This document shows positions 22,438 to 30,551 of a DNA stretch of 64,000 bases, piece by piece (position 1 is the first letter of the stretch; each line of letters opens with the position of its first letter). The DNA is from Pseudomonadota bacterium. Lineage in GTDB: Bacteria > Desulfobacterota > Desulfovibrionia > Desulfovibrionales > Desulfovibrionaceae. A program made the translations under genes and the position numbers. The DNA is taken from the NCBI GenBank assembly GCA_023411815.1, contig JAEYOJ010000085.1, forward strand, positions 1-64,000. Direction: 5' to 3'. The notes below the pieces were generated by a model. It did no database searches. It worked only from the letters and a program-made list of their open reading frames with translations, and was not told the origin of the DNA.

Positions 22438-24516
22438 ATGACCCAAAAAAAGGTGTACAGCGTCTGCGGCATGTGCACTGTCCGTTGCCTGATCCAGGCG
22501 GACGTGGAGAACGACGAGTGCCTTTTCCTGCAGGGGAACCCCAGGAATCTCAAGGGCGCGCTGTGCGCCCGCGGCGGCGCCGGCTATGCGCTCAGCCAGG
22601 ATACGGAGCGCCCGCAGTACCCGCTCATCCGCGAGGGCGCGCGCGGCGAGGGCAAGTGGCGCAGGGTCAGCTGGGATGAAGCGCTGGATTACGTGGCGGA
22701 CAAACTCAAGGATCTCAAGGCCAAGCACGGCCCCGAGACGCTGCTCTGGTCCGATCGCGGAGGCCCGTTCCCGGACCTGCATCAAGCCTTCGTCAAGGGC
22801 TTCGGCTCGCCCAACTACTGCAACCACGACGTGTCCTGCGCGCGCAACGTCCAGCACGCCGCCAAGTCCGTCACGGGCATGGGCCGCAAGGAATTCACCT
22901 ATGACCTCAAGAACGCCAGGCACATCGTGCTGCAGACGCGCAACATCTTCGAGGCCATCAACGTCAGCGAAGTCAACAACACCCTCGACGCGCTGGAGAG
23001 CGGCTGCAAGCTGACGGTCATCGACGTGCGCGGCACGGTCACCGCCGGCAAGGCCGACAACTTCTTCATGATCCGGCCCGGCACGGACTACGCCTTCAAC
23101 CTGGCCGTCATCAACGTCATCCTGGAGCGCGGGCTGTACGACAAGGAGTTCGCGGCCACGCAGATCAACGGCCTGGAGCAGCTCAAGGCCTTCGTGCGGC
23201 CCTACACTCCCGAGTGGGCCGAGGCCGAGACCGGCATCCCGGCAGGCCGCATCGTGCACTTCGTCAAGGAGCTGGCCGAGGCCGCTCCGAGCGTGATCTG
23301 GCATCCGGGCTGGATGGCCGCCCGCTACAAGGATTCCTTCTGGGTCTGCCGCACGGCCTACATCATCAACGCCCTGCTCGGCTCCATCGGCTCCAAGGGC
23401 GGCCTGCCCCTGACCATGAAGGCCGCCGACGCGGGCCGCAAGGGCCTCAAGAGCCTGGCCGCCCAGTTCGACAAGCCTGCGGCCAAGCGCGCGGACGGAG
23501 CCGGGTGGAAGTACAAGCACATCGACGCCGGCCCCGGCATGATCGACAAGGCCTATAACGCCATCGAGAGCGACGACCCGTATCCCGTGCGGGCCTACCT
23601 CTGCTTCCGCCACGACCCGCTCATGGCCTTGCCGGACCCCGAGGCCATCAAGAAGAAGTGGGAGAAGCTCGACCTGCTCGTGTCCGTGACCTTTTCCTGG
23701 TCCGAGACGGCCTGGCATTCCGACGTGGTGCTGCCGCTGTCGCCCTACCTTGAGCGCGAGTCGATCATCGCGCACAAGGGCGGCCTCAAGCCCATGTTCT
23801 TCGTGCGCAAGCGCGCAATTTCGCCGCGCTACGAAACCAAGGCCGAGTGGGAGATCCTGTGCGGCCTGGCCAAGAGGTTGGGCATCGACAAGCTGGCCTT
23901 CGACTCCATCGAGGACATCTGGAACTTCCAGTTGCAGGACACGGGCGTGAAGATCGAGGACTTCGATGCGTGCGGCTTCGTGGAATTGAGCGCCAAGCCC
24001 ATTTACAAGCCCCGCTCGGAGATCAAGTTCAAGACGCCTTCGGGCAAGATCGAGATCATCAACCCGGTCTGGGAGGAAATGGGCTTCAGCTCGCTCAAGC
24101 TCTACGAGAGCCCTGAGCGCCCGCCCGAGGGCAGGTTCCGCATCGTGTTCGCGCGCGTGGGCGTGCACACGCAGGGTCATACCGTGAACAACCCGCTGCT
24201 CAACGAGCAGATGCCCGAGAACACCGTCTGGCTGAACACCAAGGTCGCAAAGAGCCTGGGCATCGCCGACGGCGATCTGGTGGAGGTCTCCAACAACGGC
24301 TACTCGGCCAGGATCAAGGCCACGGTGACGGATCTGATCCATCCCGAGGCGGCCTTCATGGTCCACGGCTTCGGCCATAAGCTGCGTCCCGAGTCCCGCG
24401 CCGGCGAGCGCGGCGCGGCCGACCAGCGCCTCATGCCCGGCGGCCTGGACAAGGACTGCCTGGCCGGCGGCTCCCTGGCCCTGCAGGAGCACTTCATCAG
24501 CGTTAAGAAGGTCTGA
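22438..24516 (+). CDS. Cytoplasmic molybdopterin oxidoreductase (DMSO reductase family, Phs/Psr-like)
   Basis: 692 aa. The N-terminal 4Fe-4S site is C10-x2-C13-x3-C17...C43. The likely Mo/W ligand is Cys134 in H-D-V-S-C-A-R-N, which points to the thiosulfate/polysulfide reductase-like branch or a related one. There is no Tat signal (the protein begins M-T-Q-K-K-V-Y-S-V-C), so it should act in the cytoplasm, unlike PhsA. The C-terminal molydopterin dinucleotide-binding domain includes H-T-Q-G-H-T-V-N-N-P. A CCGGAGGA ribosome site precedes the ATG. No FeS or membrane subunit follows; the nearest candidate partner is the ferredoxin at 9539. The physiological substrate cannot be read from the sequence. 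Confidence 0.88.
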   Translation: MTQKKVYSVCGMCTVRCLIQADVENDECLFLQGNPRNLKGALCARGGAGYALSQDTERPQYPLIREGARGEGKWRRVSWDEALDYVADKLKDLKAKHGPETLLWSDRGGPFPDLHQAFVKGFGSPNYCNHDVSCARNVQHAAKSVTGMGRKEFTYDLKNARHIVLQTRNIFEAINVSEVNNTLDALESGCKLTVIDVRGTVTAGKADNFFMIRPGTDYAFNLAVINVILERGLYDKEFAATQINGLEQLKAFVRPYTPEWAEAETGIPAGRIVHFVKELAEAAPSVIWHPGWMAARYKDSFWVCRTAYIINALLGSIGSKGGLPLTMKAADAGRKGLKSLAAQFDKPAAKRADGAGWKYKHIDAGPGMIDKAYNAIESDDPYPVRAYLCFRHDPLMALPDPEAIKKKWEKLDLLVSVTFSWSETAWHSDVVLPLSPYLERESIIAHKGGLKPMFFVRKRAISPRYETKAEWEILCGLAKRLGIDKLAFDSIEDIWNFQLQDTGVKIEDFDACGFVELSAKPIYKPRSEIKFKTPSGKIEIINPVWEEMGFSSLKLYESPERPPEGRFRIVFARVGVHTQGHTVNNPLLNEQMPENTVWLNTKVAKSLGIADGDLVEVSNNGYSARIKATVTDLIHPEAAFMVHGFGHKLRPESRAGERGAADQRLMPGGLDKDCLAGGSLALQEHFISVKKV

Positions 24517-24542
24517 TCTCGCCCGCCCCGTGGCGAGTTGGC

Positions 24543-24578
24543 AAGGCCTGGCCGGTGCGAACCGGCCAGGCCTTTTTT
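24543..24578 (+). terminator. Intrinsic terminator after the molybdopterin oxidoreductase
   Basis: A perfect 14-bp stem (AAGGCCTGGCCGGT / ACCGGCCAGGCCTT) with a 4-nt loop is followed by a run of T, 26 bp behind the stop codon. Confidence 0.93.
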
Positions 24579-24615
24579 GTTGGCCTGTGAGCGCGTCCCG
24601 ACGCAACTAGCGCAG

Positions 24616-24731
24616 ATTGCTTTTAAGACGCCCGCTCCGGCGCTTACGGCGCAAGTGAATTGCGCCTACGTCGAAGCTAGCGGCAAGCCATGCCGACGCA
24701 CGGCTAGCAGAGCATTATCAAAAGCAAAATG
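24616..24731 (+). repeat. 115-bp dispersed structured element, copy 2
   Basis: This copy aligns with 6747-6862 and with the reverse complement of 59884-60000. It has the clearest internal hairpins: GGCGCAA/TTGCGCC around GTGAA and CGGCA/TGCCG in the conserved core. It lies in the 523-bp gap between the oxidoreductase terminator and the RCC1 gene. The rest of that gap (24732-25039) has an open frame but no convincing gene start. Confidence 0.75.
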
Positions 24732-25039
24732 CCCTAAACGCGGCAAGAGCCGATTAATTCTACCGAGGATTGATAAAAACTTGTGAAAAATGCGCCAGCC
24801 GGTGTATATTCGAGAGTATGTCTGGCTTTTTATGGCCGGCGCGCAGCGTATGGGTTGCGGAAATTCCTCCGGTCCAACGGTGCGGCCAGTTTGCAGACCA
24901 GACGCACATGGAGGCCTGTCGGCTGGACGTCATTCAGCCATCAAGCATTCAACTCATCGCATCCGACGGCAACCCTGCCGGCGTCGCATACGGCTCTTTT
25001 CGCCTGCAACACCGCGCTCTCAACATCCCGAGGACCACC

Positions 25040-26749
25040 ATGCACATTCGCCACACCACCGATAGCCGCGCCAGCTTCCTGCGCGCCGCGTCCACGTCCG
25101 CCCTCCTGCTCGCCGCGCTTCTGCTCCTGCCAGCCACCCAGGCCATCTCCGCGAACAGCAACCATTCCTTGACCGTGCGCGCCGACGGCACGGTCTGGGC
25201 CTGGGGAAACAACGACCACGGCCAACTCGGCGACGGTACGCTCAAGCCCGCGAGCCTGCCGAAGCAGGTCAAGGGCGGCACCGGCAAGAAATGGCTTGGC
25301 GGCATCAAGGCCGTCTCCGCCGGCTTGTGCCACTCCTTGGCCGTGGGGAACGACGGCACGGTCTGGGCCTGGGGATGGAACGATCAAGGGCAGTTGGGCA
25401 ACGGGACGGCCAAGGACAGCCACGTTCCGGTGCAGGTCAAGGACAGCTCCGGAAAAGGCAGGCTTGAGGGCATTGTGGCCGTTTCCGCCGGCTTCAGCCA
25501 CTCCCTGGCCCTGGCGAACGACGGCACGGTCTGGGCCTGGGGCAGCAACACCTCAGGCCAACTGGGCGACAAAACGGCTACGGACAGGACCTTGCCGGTG
25601 CAGGTCAAGGACAGCTCAGGCGAGGGCAAGCTTGAGGGCATAGTCGCCATCAGCGCCGGTGACGTCCACTCCCTGGCCCTGTCGAACGACGGCACGGTCT
25701 GGGCCTGGGGAGCCAACAACCATGGCCAGTTGGGCGACGAGACTACTGACGACAGGAGTAAGCCTATGCAGGTTAAGGACAGCTCAGGTGGGAGCCAGCT
25801 TGGCGGCATCAAAGGCGTCTCCGCCGGCTTCTATCATTCCCTGGCCGTGGGGAATGACGGGTTTGTCTGGGCCTGGGGAAGGAACGATTATGGCCAGCTG
25901 GGCGACTGGACTACCGAAGATAGGAGTAAGCCGGTGCAGGTCAAGGACAGCCCAAGCGGGAGCCAGCTTGGCGGCATCAAATCCGTCTCCGCCGGCGTGT
26001 ATCATTCTCTGGCCCTGGGAGACGACGGGTCAGTTTGGGCCTGGGGAAACAACGAGCACGGCCAGTTGGACGACGAGACTTCGGGCGATGAGACTTTGGA
26101 CGATGAGACTATCGACGACAGGTGTAAGCCGGTTCAGGTCAAGTACGGCTCCGGCACAGACTCGCTTGGCGGCATCAAGGCCATCTCCTCTTGTGGGGAG
26201 CACTCACTGGCTGTGGGGAACGACGGTTCGGTCTGGGCCTGGGGAAGGAACCATTGGGGCCAGTTGGGCGACGGAACGACAGCGGACAGGGGCTCGCCGG
26301 TGCGGGTCAAGGGGCCGGACAGTTTGGGTTTCCTTGATCTGACCCTCTATATCATCCCGCATGGCTCCACAGGCGACAAGCCTCATACGACCTGGTTCAA
26401 GGCCTTCCACTCCTCGGCGGCCACCCTCAAGAAGTGGAGCTTCGGCGATGGCGCCACGAGCAAGGAGAGCGCCCCCAGCCACACCTTCACCGAAGCCGGT
26501 GTCTATCCGGTGACCCTGACCGTGGATGCGCAGGGAAGCGAGCAGTCCACCTCGGTCGAGGTCGTGGTGCAGGACCCGTATTCCTCGGATGGCGGCTCCA
26601 CCTCGCCGGGTAGCGGCGGCTCAGCGGGCGGATGCTCGCTGGGTCCCGGCGCCGATTATGGCCTGGAGTGGCTGCTGCTGGCCGGCGGGGCCATGCTGGT
26701 CAGGATGCGCAAACACGCAATCCAGGGTCCGGGCGGAAATCGGATGTGA
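25040..26749 (+). CDS. Secreted RCC1-repeat / PKD protein with C-terminal sorting-like tail
   Basis: 569 aa from ATG 25040. This start gives a clean signal peptide (Arg/His-rich n-region, a long Leu/Ala stretch and A-T-Q-A cleavage near 35); the frame runs 90 codons further upstream without protein-like features. Seven RCC1-type repeats follow, each with N-D-G-[TSF]-V-W-A-W-G and G-Q-L-[GD]-[DN], enough for one seven-bladed propeller. Blade 6 carries an extra D-E-T tandem (three near-repeats). A PKD domain (W-S-F-G-D-G-A, G-V-Y-P-V-T-L-T-V) follows, then a Ser/Gly linker. The end is G-G-C, a hydrophobic helix and R-M-R-K, resembling GlyGly/Synerg-type CTERM sorting signals. It is probably anchored or displayed at the cell surface; its ligand is unknown. 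Confidence 0.85.
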   Translation: MHIRHTTDSRASFLRAASTSALLLAALLLLPATQAISANSNHSLTVRADGTVWAWGNNDHGQLGDGTLKPASLPKQVKGGTGKKWLGGIKAVSAGLCHSLAVGNDGTVWAWGWNDQGQLGNGTAKDSHVPVQVKDSSGKGRLEGIVAVSAGFSHSLALANDGTVWAWGSNTSGQLGDKTATDRTLPVQVKDSSGEGKLEGIVAISAGDVHSLALSNDGTVWAWGANNHGQLGDETTDDRSKPMQVKDSSGGSQLGGIKGVSAGFYHSLAVGNDGFVWAWGRNDYGQLGDWTTEDRSKPVQVKDSPSGSQLGGIKSVSAGVYHSLALGDDGSVWAWGNNEHGQLDDETSGDETLDDETIDDRCKPVQVKYGSGTDSLGGIKAISSCGEHSLAVGNDGSVWAWGRNHWGQLGDGTTADRGSPVRVKGPDSLGFLDLTLYIIPHGSTGDKPHTTWFKAFHSSAATLKKWSFGDGATSKESAPSHTFTEAGVYPVTLTVDAQGSEQSTSVEVVVQDPYSSDGGSTSPGSGGSAGGCSLGPGADYGLEWLLLAGGAMLVRMRKHAIQGPGGNRM

Positions 26750-26755
26750 ACAGGT

Positions 26756-26791
26756 CTGGCCGGAGATAACAGGCCAGGCCCCTCTTTTTTT
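26756..26791 (+). terminator. Intrinsic terminator after the RCC1 gene
   Basis: The stem CTGGCC/GGCCAG (26756-26761 and 26772-26777) is followed by CCCCTC and a run of T at 26785-26791, close behind the stop codon. Confidence 0.65.
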
Positions 26792-26850
26792 GAGCCGTCC
26801 GGATAAATGGCCGAAGGAAAGCCGGAAGCGCTATCACCGCCCTGAAGGGC

Positions 26851-26887
26851 AAAACGGACGATCCGGCAGCTTTGCCGGACCGTCCGT
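26851..26887 (-). terminator. Intrinsic terminator for the YbjQ-like gene
   Basis: On the minus strand ACGGACG-GTCCGGCA, a 4-nt loop and TGCCGGAT-CGTCCGT form a 15-bp stem with one mismatch, followed by TTTTG. It lies about 57 bp behind the stop of the gene 26945-27277. Confidence 0.8.
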
Positions 26888-26944
26888 CAAGAAATCTCGG
26901 TTCCAGGAGGCCGCAGCCTGCCGGCGGGTTCCGGGCGGAGCCCG

Positions 26945-27277
26945 CTATTTCTTTGGCTGGAGCATGACGGCAGTGCCGTAGCAGCTGTAGAAGCGGTCGC
27001 CCTCGGGATGGAAGGCCACGTTCTCGCGGTAGGCGAGAACCGCCTCGGCCCCGGCGTCCATGGCGCGGGCGATGAGACCGTAGAAGGCCGTGTCGAAGTT
27101 GTAGCCGCGGGCTACCACCAGCCCGAAGACAAGCTTCACGTCCCGGCCATCGATGGCATCCGTGGTCACGATCTTGAACTTGCCGCTCAGATAGGCATCG
27201 CGCGCATGGTCATGCAGCTGCTCGCGGCTCTCGTCTTCACTGTCGTTTTTGTATTTTTTGCTGCCGCCGAATATCAT
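26945..27277 (-). CDS. YbjQ/DUF74-like small protein
   Basis: 110 aa, soluble. The core I-V-T-T-D-A-I-D-G-R-D-V, L-V-F-G-L-V-V-A-R-G, M-D-A-G-A-E-A-V-L-A-Y and the final Y-G-T-A-V-M-L fit the YbjQ-like (DUF74) fold, which forms ring-shaped oligomers. The N-terminus is hydrophilic and charged. The function of the family is poorly defined. The gene is monocistronic with its own terminator. Confidence 0.65.
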   Translation of the reverse strand: MIFGGSKKYKNDSEDESREQLHDHARDAYLSGKFKIVTTDAIDGRDVKLVFGLVVARGYNFDTAFYGLIARAMDAGAEAVLAYRENVAFHPEGDRFYSCYGTAVMLQPKK

Positions 27278-27390
27278 CCACGCCTCCCCGCTTGCGTTCT
27301 CCGGTTTCCGGGCGGAATTTTGACGCCCGGCGTTCTACACCAGCCCATGTGCATTAAACAGGCCAAGCGGAAGGCGGTTGGGGAATGGAG

Positions 27391-27573
27391 CTACGTCCGG
27401 ACGGCAAGCAGGGTGCCGCGCAACTCCTCGTTGACGGGCGGCCGCGGCGAGTTGCGCTGGCTGAATGTCTCGGCGTAGTGCAGGCGACTCTTGGCCAGTT
27501 CGACTTCGCGCCGTATGGCCGCCCAGTCGACGCTTTGGACCTGCCGGACGTTGCTGTTCGCAGACTCTCGCAT
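27391..27573 (-). CDS. Hypothetical small protein, 60 aa
   Basis: The frame extends upstream, but the start at 27573 has GGAGGTGA 4-5 nt before the ATG. The product is hydrophilic, with a helical middle (W-A-A-I-R-R-E-V-E-L-A-K-S-R-L) and a Pro-containing tail (N-S-P-R-P-P-V-N-E-E-L-R-G). I do not recognise it. The strong ribosome site and helix pattern favour a real gene; nothing nearby suggests a role. Confidence 0.5.
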   Translation of the reverse strand: MRESANSNVRQVQSVDWAAIRREVELAKSRLHYAETFSQRNSPRPPVNEELRGTLLAVRT

Positions 27574-27770
27574 ACGGTCACCTCCGCTTGCAGGATACTC
27601 CGCACTCTGGCAATTAACAAGCTGAGGCCTCCAGGCTTTACTCGACGCACTCCCGGCGGTAAGGACCTGATTCAGCCGGCTCACCGACGCTGGACGATTG
27701 CGGCCGGTTTCGAGAACCCGGCCAAATCAGCGAGTGCAACAGTCAGCGAGACCCGTGCGGGAGAATCGTC

Positions 27771-28493
27771 ATGCAGATATCCATCCACGCCCTGCTGGGG
27801 GGCGCGCACCACGCCAAGGGCCTGACCGTCGTCATCGACGTGTTCCGGGCCTTTTCCACGGCCTGCTACACGCTCAAGGCCGGGGCGGCGTGCATCATAC
27901 CCGTGGCCGAACTGGAGCAGGCCTACGCCCTCAAGCGCGAGCATCCCGATTGGCTGCTCATGGGCGAGCGCGGGGGCATCAAGCAGCCGGGTTTCGACTT
28001 CGGCAACTCGCCCACGGAAGTCGAGGCCGCGGACCTCTCGGGCCGTACGGTGGTGCACACCACGAGCGCGGGCACGCAGGGCTTGGCCGCGGCCATGTCC
28101 GCCCCCGAGGTCAGCGAGGTGCTGACCGGCAGCTTCGTCAACCTGGGAGCCACGATCGCGTACATCAGGCGCCGCGCTCCCGAGGCGGTCACGTTCGTGG
28201 CCATGGGCACGGCAGGCCGGGAGCGTAGCGGCGAGGACGACCTGTGCGCCATGTACATGAAGAACGAACTGCAGGGCGTGCCCAACAGGTTCGAGGCAAT
28301 CAAGGGCTATCTGGCGACCATCGAATCGGCCCGAAAGTTCTTCGACCCCAAGGCCGAATACGCCCCGGAGCGCGACTTCGAGCTGTGCACGGCCCTGGAC
28401 CGTTTCGACTTCGCGCTCGTCGCCGGGCGCGGCGAAGATGGACTTCTAACATTGCGCGCGGCCATTCCCGCGCCTTCCGAGCATGAGACTTAA
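27771..28493 (+). CDS. comB: 2-phosphosulfolactate phosphatase family protein (ComB-like)
   Basis: 240 aa, soluble. Signature segments of the ComB family are present: V-V-I-D-V-F-R-A-F-S-T near the start, G-E-R-G-G-I-K and G-F-D-F-G-N-S-P, and H-T-T-S-A-G-T-Q-G. ComB hydrolyses 2-phosphosulfolactate to sulfolactate in coenzyme M synthesis. No other coenzyme M gene is nearby, and members in sulfate reducers may act on other sulfonates or phosphates. The stop overlaps the start of the DUF3108 gene by 11 bp, so the two are co-expressed. Confidence 0.82.
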   Translation: MQISIHALLGGAHHAKGLTVVIDVFRAFSTACYTLKAGAACIIPVAELEQAYALKREHPDWLLMGERGGIKQPGFDFGNSPTEVEAADLSGRTVVHTTSAGTQGLAAAMSAPEVSEVLTGSFVNLGATIAYIRRRAPEAVTFVAMGTAGRERSGEDDLCAMYMKNELQGVPNRFEAIKGYLATIESARKFFDPKAEYAPERDFELCTALDRFDFALVAGRGEDGLLTLRAAIPAPSEHET

Positions 28494-29289
28494 AAGAAAC
28501 CTCTTTTTGCTTGCCGCGGCCTGCCTGCTGCTCGCCCCGGCCCCGGCCCTGTCCGCCGCCCCTATCCAGCCCCCTCCCGAATCAGCAGCATTGCCCTTTG
28601 AACCCGGCGAGCGCCTGCACTTCGCGCTCAAGTGGGAGCGCATCACCGTGGCCGACGCGGTCCTGGCCGTGGAGAAATTCATGGAGCTGGAGGGCCGCCC
28701 GGCGCTGCACATCTCCATGACCGCCCAGACTCGGCCGTTCTTCGACTTCTTCTACAAGGTGCGCGACCGCATAGATTCCTACGTGGCCCCGGACGCGCGC
28801 AGTTCGCTCCTGCTGGCCAAGAAACAGCGCGAGGGCGGCTACCGCCGCAACTACACGGTGCGGTTCGATCAGCAGGAGGGCAAGGCCTTCTACGAGAGCT
28901 CCAGCGGCAACAAGGAGGTCACGGAGATCATGCCCGGCCGGACCCTGGACGAACTGGCCGTGTACTACTTCTTCCGGCTCATCCCGGAGCTGAAGGCCGG
29001 CCAGACCCTGACCAGCCCGGTCACGGACGGCAAGAAGTTCGTCGTGGGCGAGGCCAGGGTCATCCGCCGCGAGACCGTGAACGTGGAGGCCGGCACGTTC
29101 GATACATTTCTGGTGGAGCCGGATCTCAAGCACCTGGGCGGCGTGTTCAAACAGAGCGACGACGCCGTGCTGCAGATCTGGGTCACGGACGACGCGCACC
29201 GCATACCGGTCAAGATACGCGGCAAGGTCGCGGTGGGGCACTTCAATGCCGAGCTGACCAGGGCCGAGGGGCTGAAGGCCGCTTCTTGA
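28483..29289 (+). CDS. Exported DUF3108 protein
   Basis: 268 aa. The N-terminal signal peptide (R-L-K-R-N then a Leu/Ala stretch ending A-L-S-A) directs it to the periplasm. The mature part fits DUF3108: G-E-R-L-H-F-A-L-K-W, F-F-D-F-F-Y-K-V-R-D, D-E-L-A-V-Y-Y-F-F-R and the late W-V-T-D-D-A-H-R-I-P-V-K. Beta-rich, lipocalin- or LolA-like folds have been suggested for this group; its function is unknown. It overlaps comB by 11 bp. Confidence 0.8.
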   Translation: MRLKRNLFLLAAACLLLAPAPALSAAPIQPPPESAALPFEPGERLHFALKWERITVADAVLAVEKFMELEGRPALHISMTAQTRPFFDFFYKVRDRIDSYVAPDARSSLLLAKKQREGGYRRNYTVRFDQQEGKAFYESSSGNKEVTEIMPGRTLDELAVYYFFRLIPELKAGQTLTSPVTDGKKFVVGEARVIRRETVNVEAGTFDTFLVEPDLKHLGGVFKQSDDAVLQIWVTDDAHRIPVKIRGKVAVGHFNAELTRAEGLKAAS

Positions 29290-29299
29290 AGCAGTTGAC

Positions 29300-29376
29300 C
29301 CGAGAGAGGGGGCAGCCCGCCAGGGCGGTTCGCCCCTCTCTCGGAATCCCTCCCGGCAGGGAGCGCCGCTCCCTGC
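29300..29376. repeat. Twin-hairpin element, full copy (reverse orientation)
   Basis: CCGAGAGAGGGG/CCCCTCTCTCGG (29300-29344, 21-nt loop) is followed by GCAGGGAGC/GCTCCCTGC (29356-29376, 3-nt loop). The reverse complement matches the copy at 5861 in order and linker (CGGGAGGGATT). It occupies the gap between the convergent DUF3108 and TatD genes. Confidence 0.8.
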
Positions 29377-29414
29377 ACTCATGTTTTCATTCCGTTTGCG
29401 ATGCGCCGTAGCCT

Positions 29415-30248
29415 CTATTCAGGCAGCTCCAGCCCGAAGAACGCGGCGGCCGTGCGGCCCATGCGCCTCCAGGCCTCCTCGATGGGCAGGCCCTTGAGCT
29501 GCGCGATGCGCGCGGCGGTGAACACGGCCAGGGCCGGCTCGTTGCGCTTGCCGCGCCAGGGCTCGGGCGTCAGGTAGGGGCAGTCGGTCTCCACCACCAG
29601 CCGGTCCATGTCCGCGGCGGCCACGGCACGGGCCAGCTCCACGTTCTTGGAATAGGTCACCGGGCCCGGAATGGACAGCAGCCAGCCGCGCGCGAGCAGC
29701 TCGCGGGCCATGGCCTCGTCGCCGCCGAAGCAGTGCCAGAGCAGGGGGCGGTCCCTGAAACCCATGTCGTCGAGCACGGCCAGCGTCTCGGCGAAGGCGT
29801 CGCGGCTGTGCACCACCACGCGCAGGTCCCGCTCGCGGGCCAGGGCCAGCTGCGCGCGCAGGGCCGGGTATTGCTTCTCGGGCGGCACGTCCTTCCAATA
29901 GAAGTCCAGGCCGATCTCGCCCATGGCCCTGATCCGATCATCCGAGGCAAAGGCCGCGTCCAGGGCCGCCAGGGTAGCGTCCGAGCACTTGTCCGCATCG
30001 GTGGGATGCACGCCGAGCAGGAAAAAGACCTCGGGCCGGCCGTCGAACAGAGTCTTGTTGGCCCGATAGGCGTCCGGGCCCAGGAACACCTGGCCCACGG
30101 CCGCGATGCCCGAGGCAGCAGCGCGGTCCAGGACCTGCGTCAGGTCGTCGCGGAATTCCCTGCTGTCCAGGTGGGCGTGCGTTTCCACGCCGACGCGCGG
30201 CAAATGCAGGCTTTCGGGGGGCGTGCGCTCCGGTTTCTTCTTCGACAT
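29415..30248 (-). CDS. TatD family metal-dependent hydrolase
   Basis: 277 aa from ATG 30248 (CAGGAAC upstream). All metal ligands of the TatD amidohydrolase barrel are present: H24-x-H26 (T-H-A-H-L-D), E110 (G-E-I-G-L-D), H146 (V-V-H-S-R-D), H171 (L-W-H-C-F-G-G) and D221 (E-T-D-C-P-Y-L-T-P). TatD proteins are Mg2+-dependent exonucleases or tRNA/DNA-processing enzymes of the cytoplasm. The N-terminal ~18 residues (Lys/Arg/Pro/Glu) are an extension. It is a single-gene unit. Confidence 0.92.
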   Translation of the reverse strand: MSKKKPERTPPESLHLPRVGVETHAHLDSREFRDDLTQVLDRAAASGIAAVGQVFLGPDAYRANKTLFDGRPEVFFLLGVHPTDADKCSDATLAALDAAFASDDRIRAMGEIGLDFYWKDVPPEKQYPALRAQLALARERDLRVVVHSRDAFAETLAVLDDMGFRDRPLLWHCFGGDEAMARELLARGWLLSIPGPVTYSKNVELARAVAAADMDRLVVETDCPYLTPEPWRGKRNEPALAVFTAARIAQLKGLPIEEAWRRMGRTAAAFFGLELPE

Positions 30249-30445
30249 GGTCGTTCCTGATCGCTTTGGGGAGGAGCATTGCCTCCCTGGCCCGGCGCCG
30301 ACAGCGGGGTGATTGGTCGCGCGGGCATGATCGATACCCCGCGCGGCTCTCGTGCCCAAGGGCTTGCGGGCGATTGGCTTTGTTTCGTGATTTCCGTTGC
30401 GCGGCAGGTCAGGTCCTCTTCAAGAACCCCAGCCGGCGATTTGAT

Positions 30446-30474
30446 AGTATATCAGAAAACCAACCAGGCCCCAA
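30446..30474 (-). promoter_or_regulatory. Candidate promoter upstream of TatD gene
   Basis: On the minus strand TTGGGG (30469-30474), a 17-bp spacer and TATACT (30446-30451) lie in the only AT-rich patch of the 303-bp gap 30249-30551. The -10 matches consensus at five of six positions. A hairpin GGAGG/CCTCC is present near 30274-30291; I see nothing else in this gap. Confidence 0.4.
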
Positions 30475-30551
30475 GTCCGTGGCCGACCTCCGCCACGGGC
30501 GCAAGACAACGGCGGAGCATGGGCCGTATTTCGGGCATCCCTTCCGATGCT

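Noticed and set aside
24770..25039. 90-codon upstream extension of the RCC1 gene
   Set aside because: It would bury the signal peptide, lacks a ribosome site and does not look like protein.
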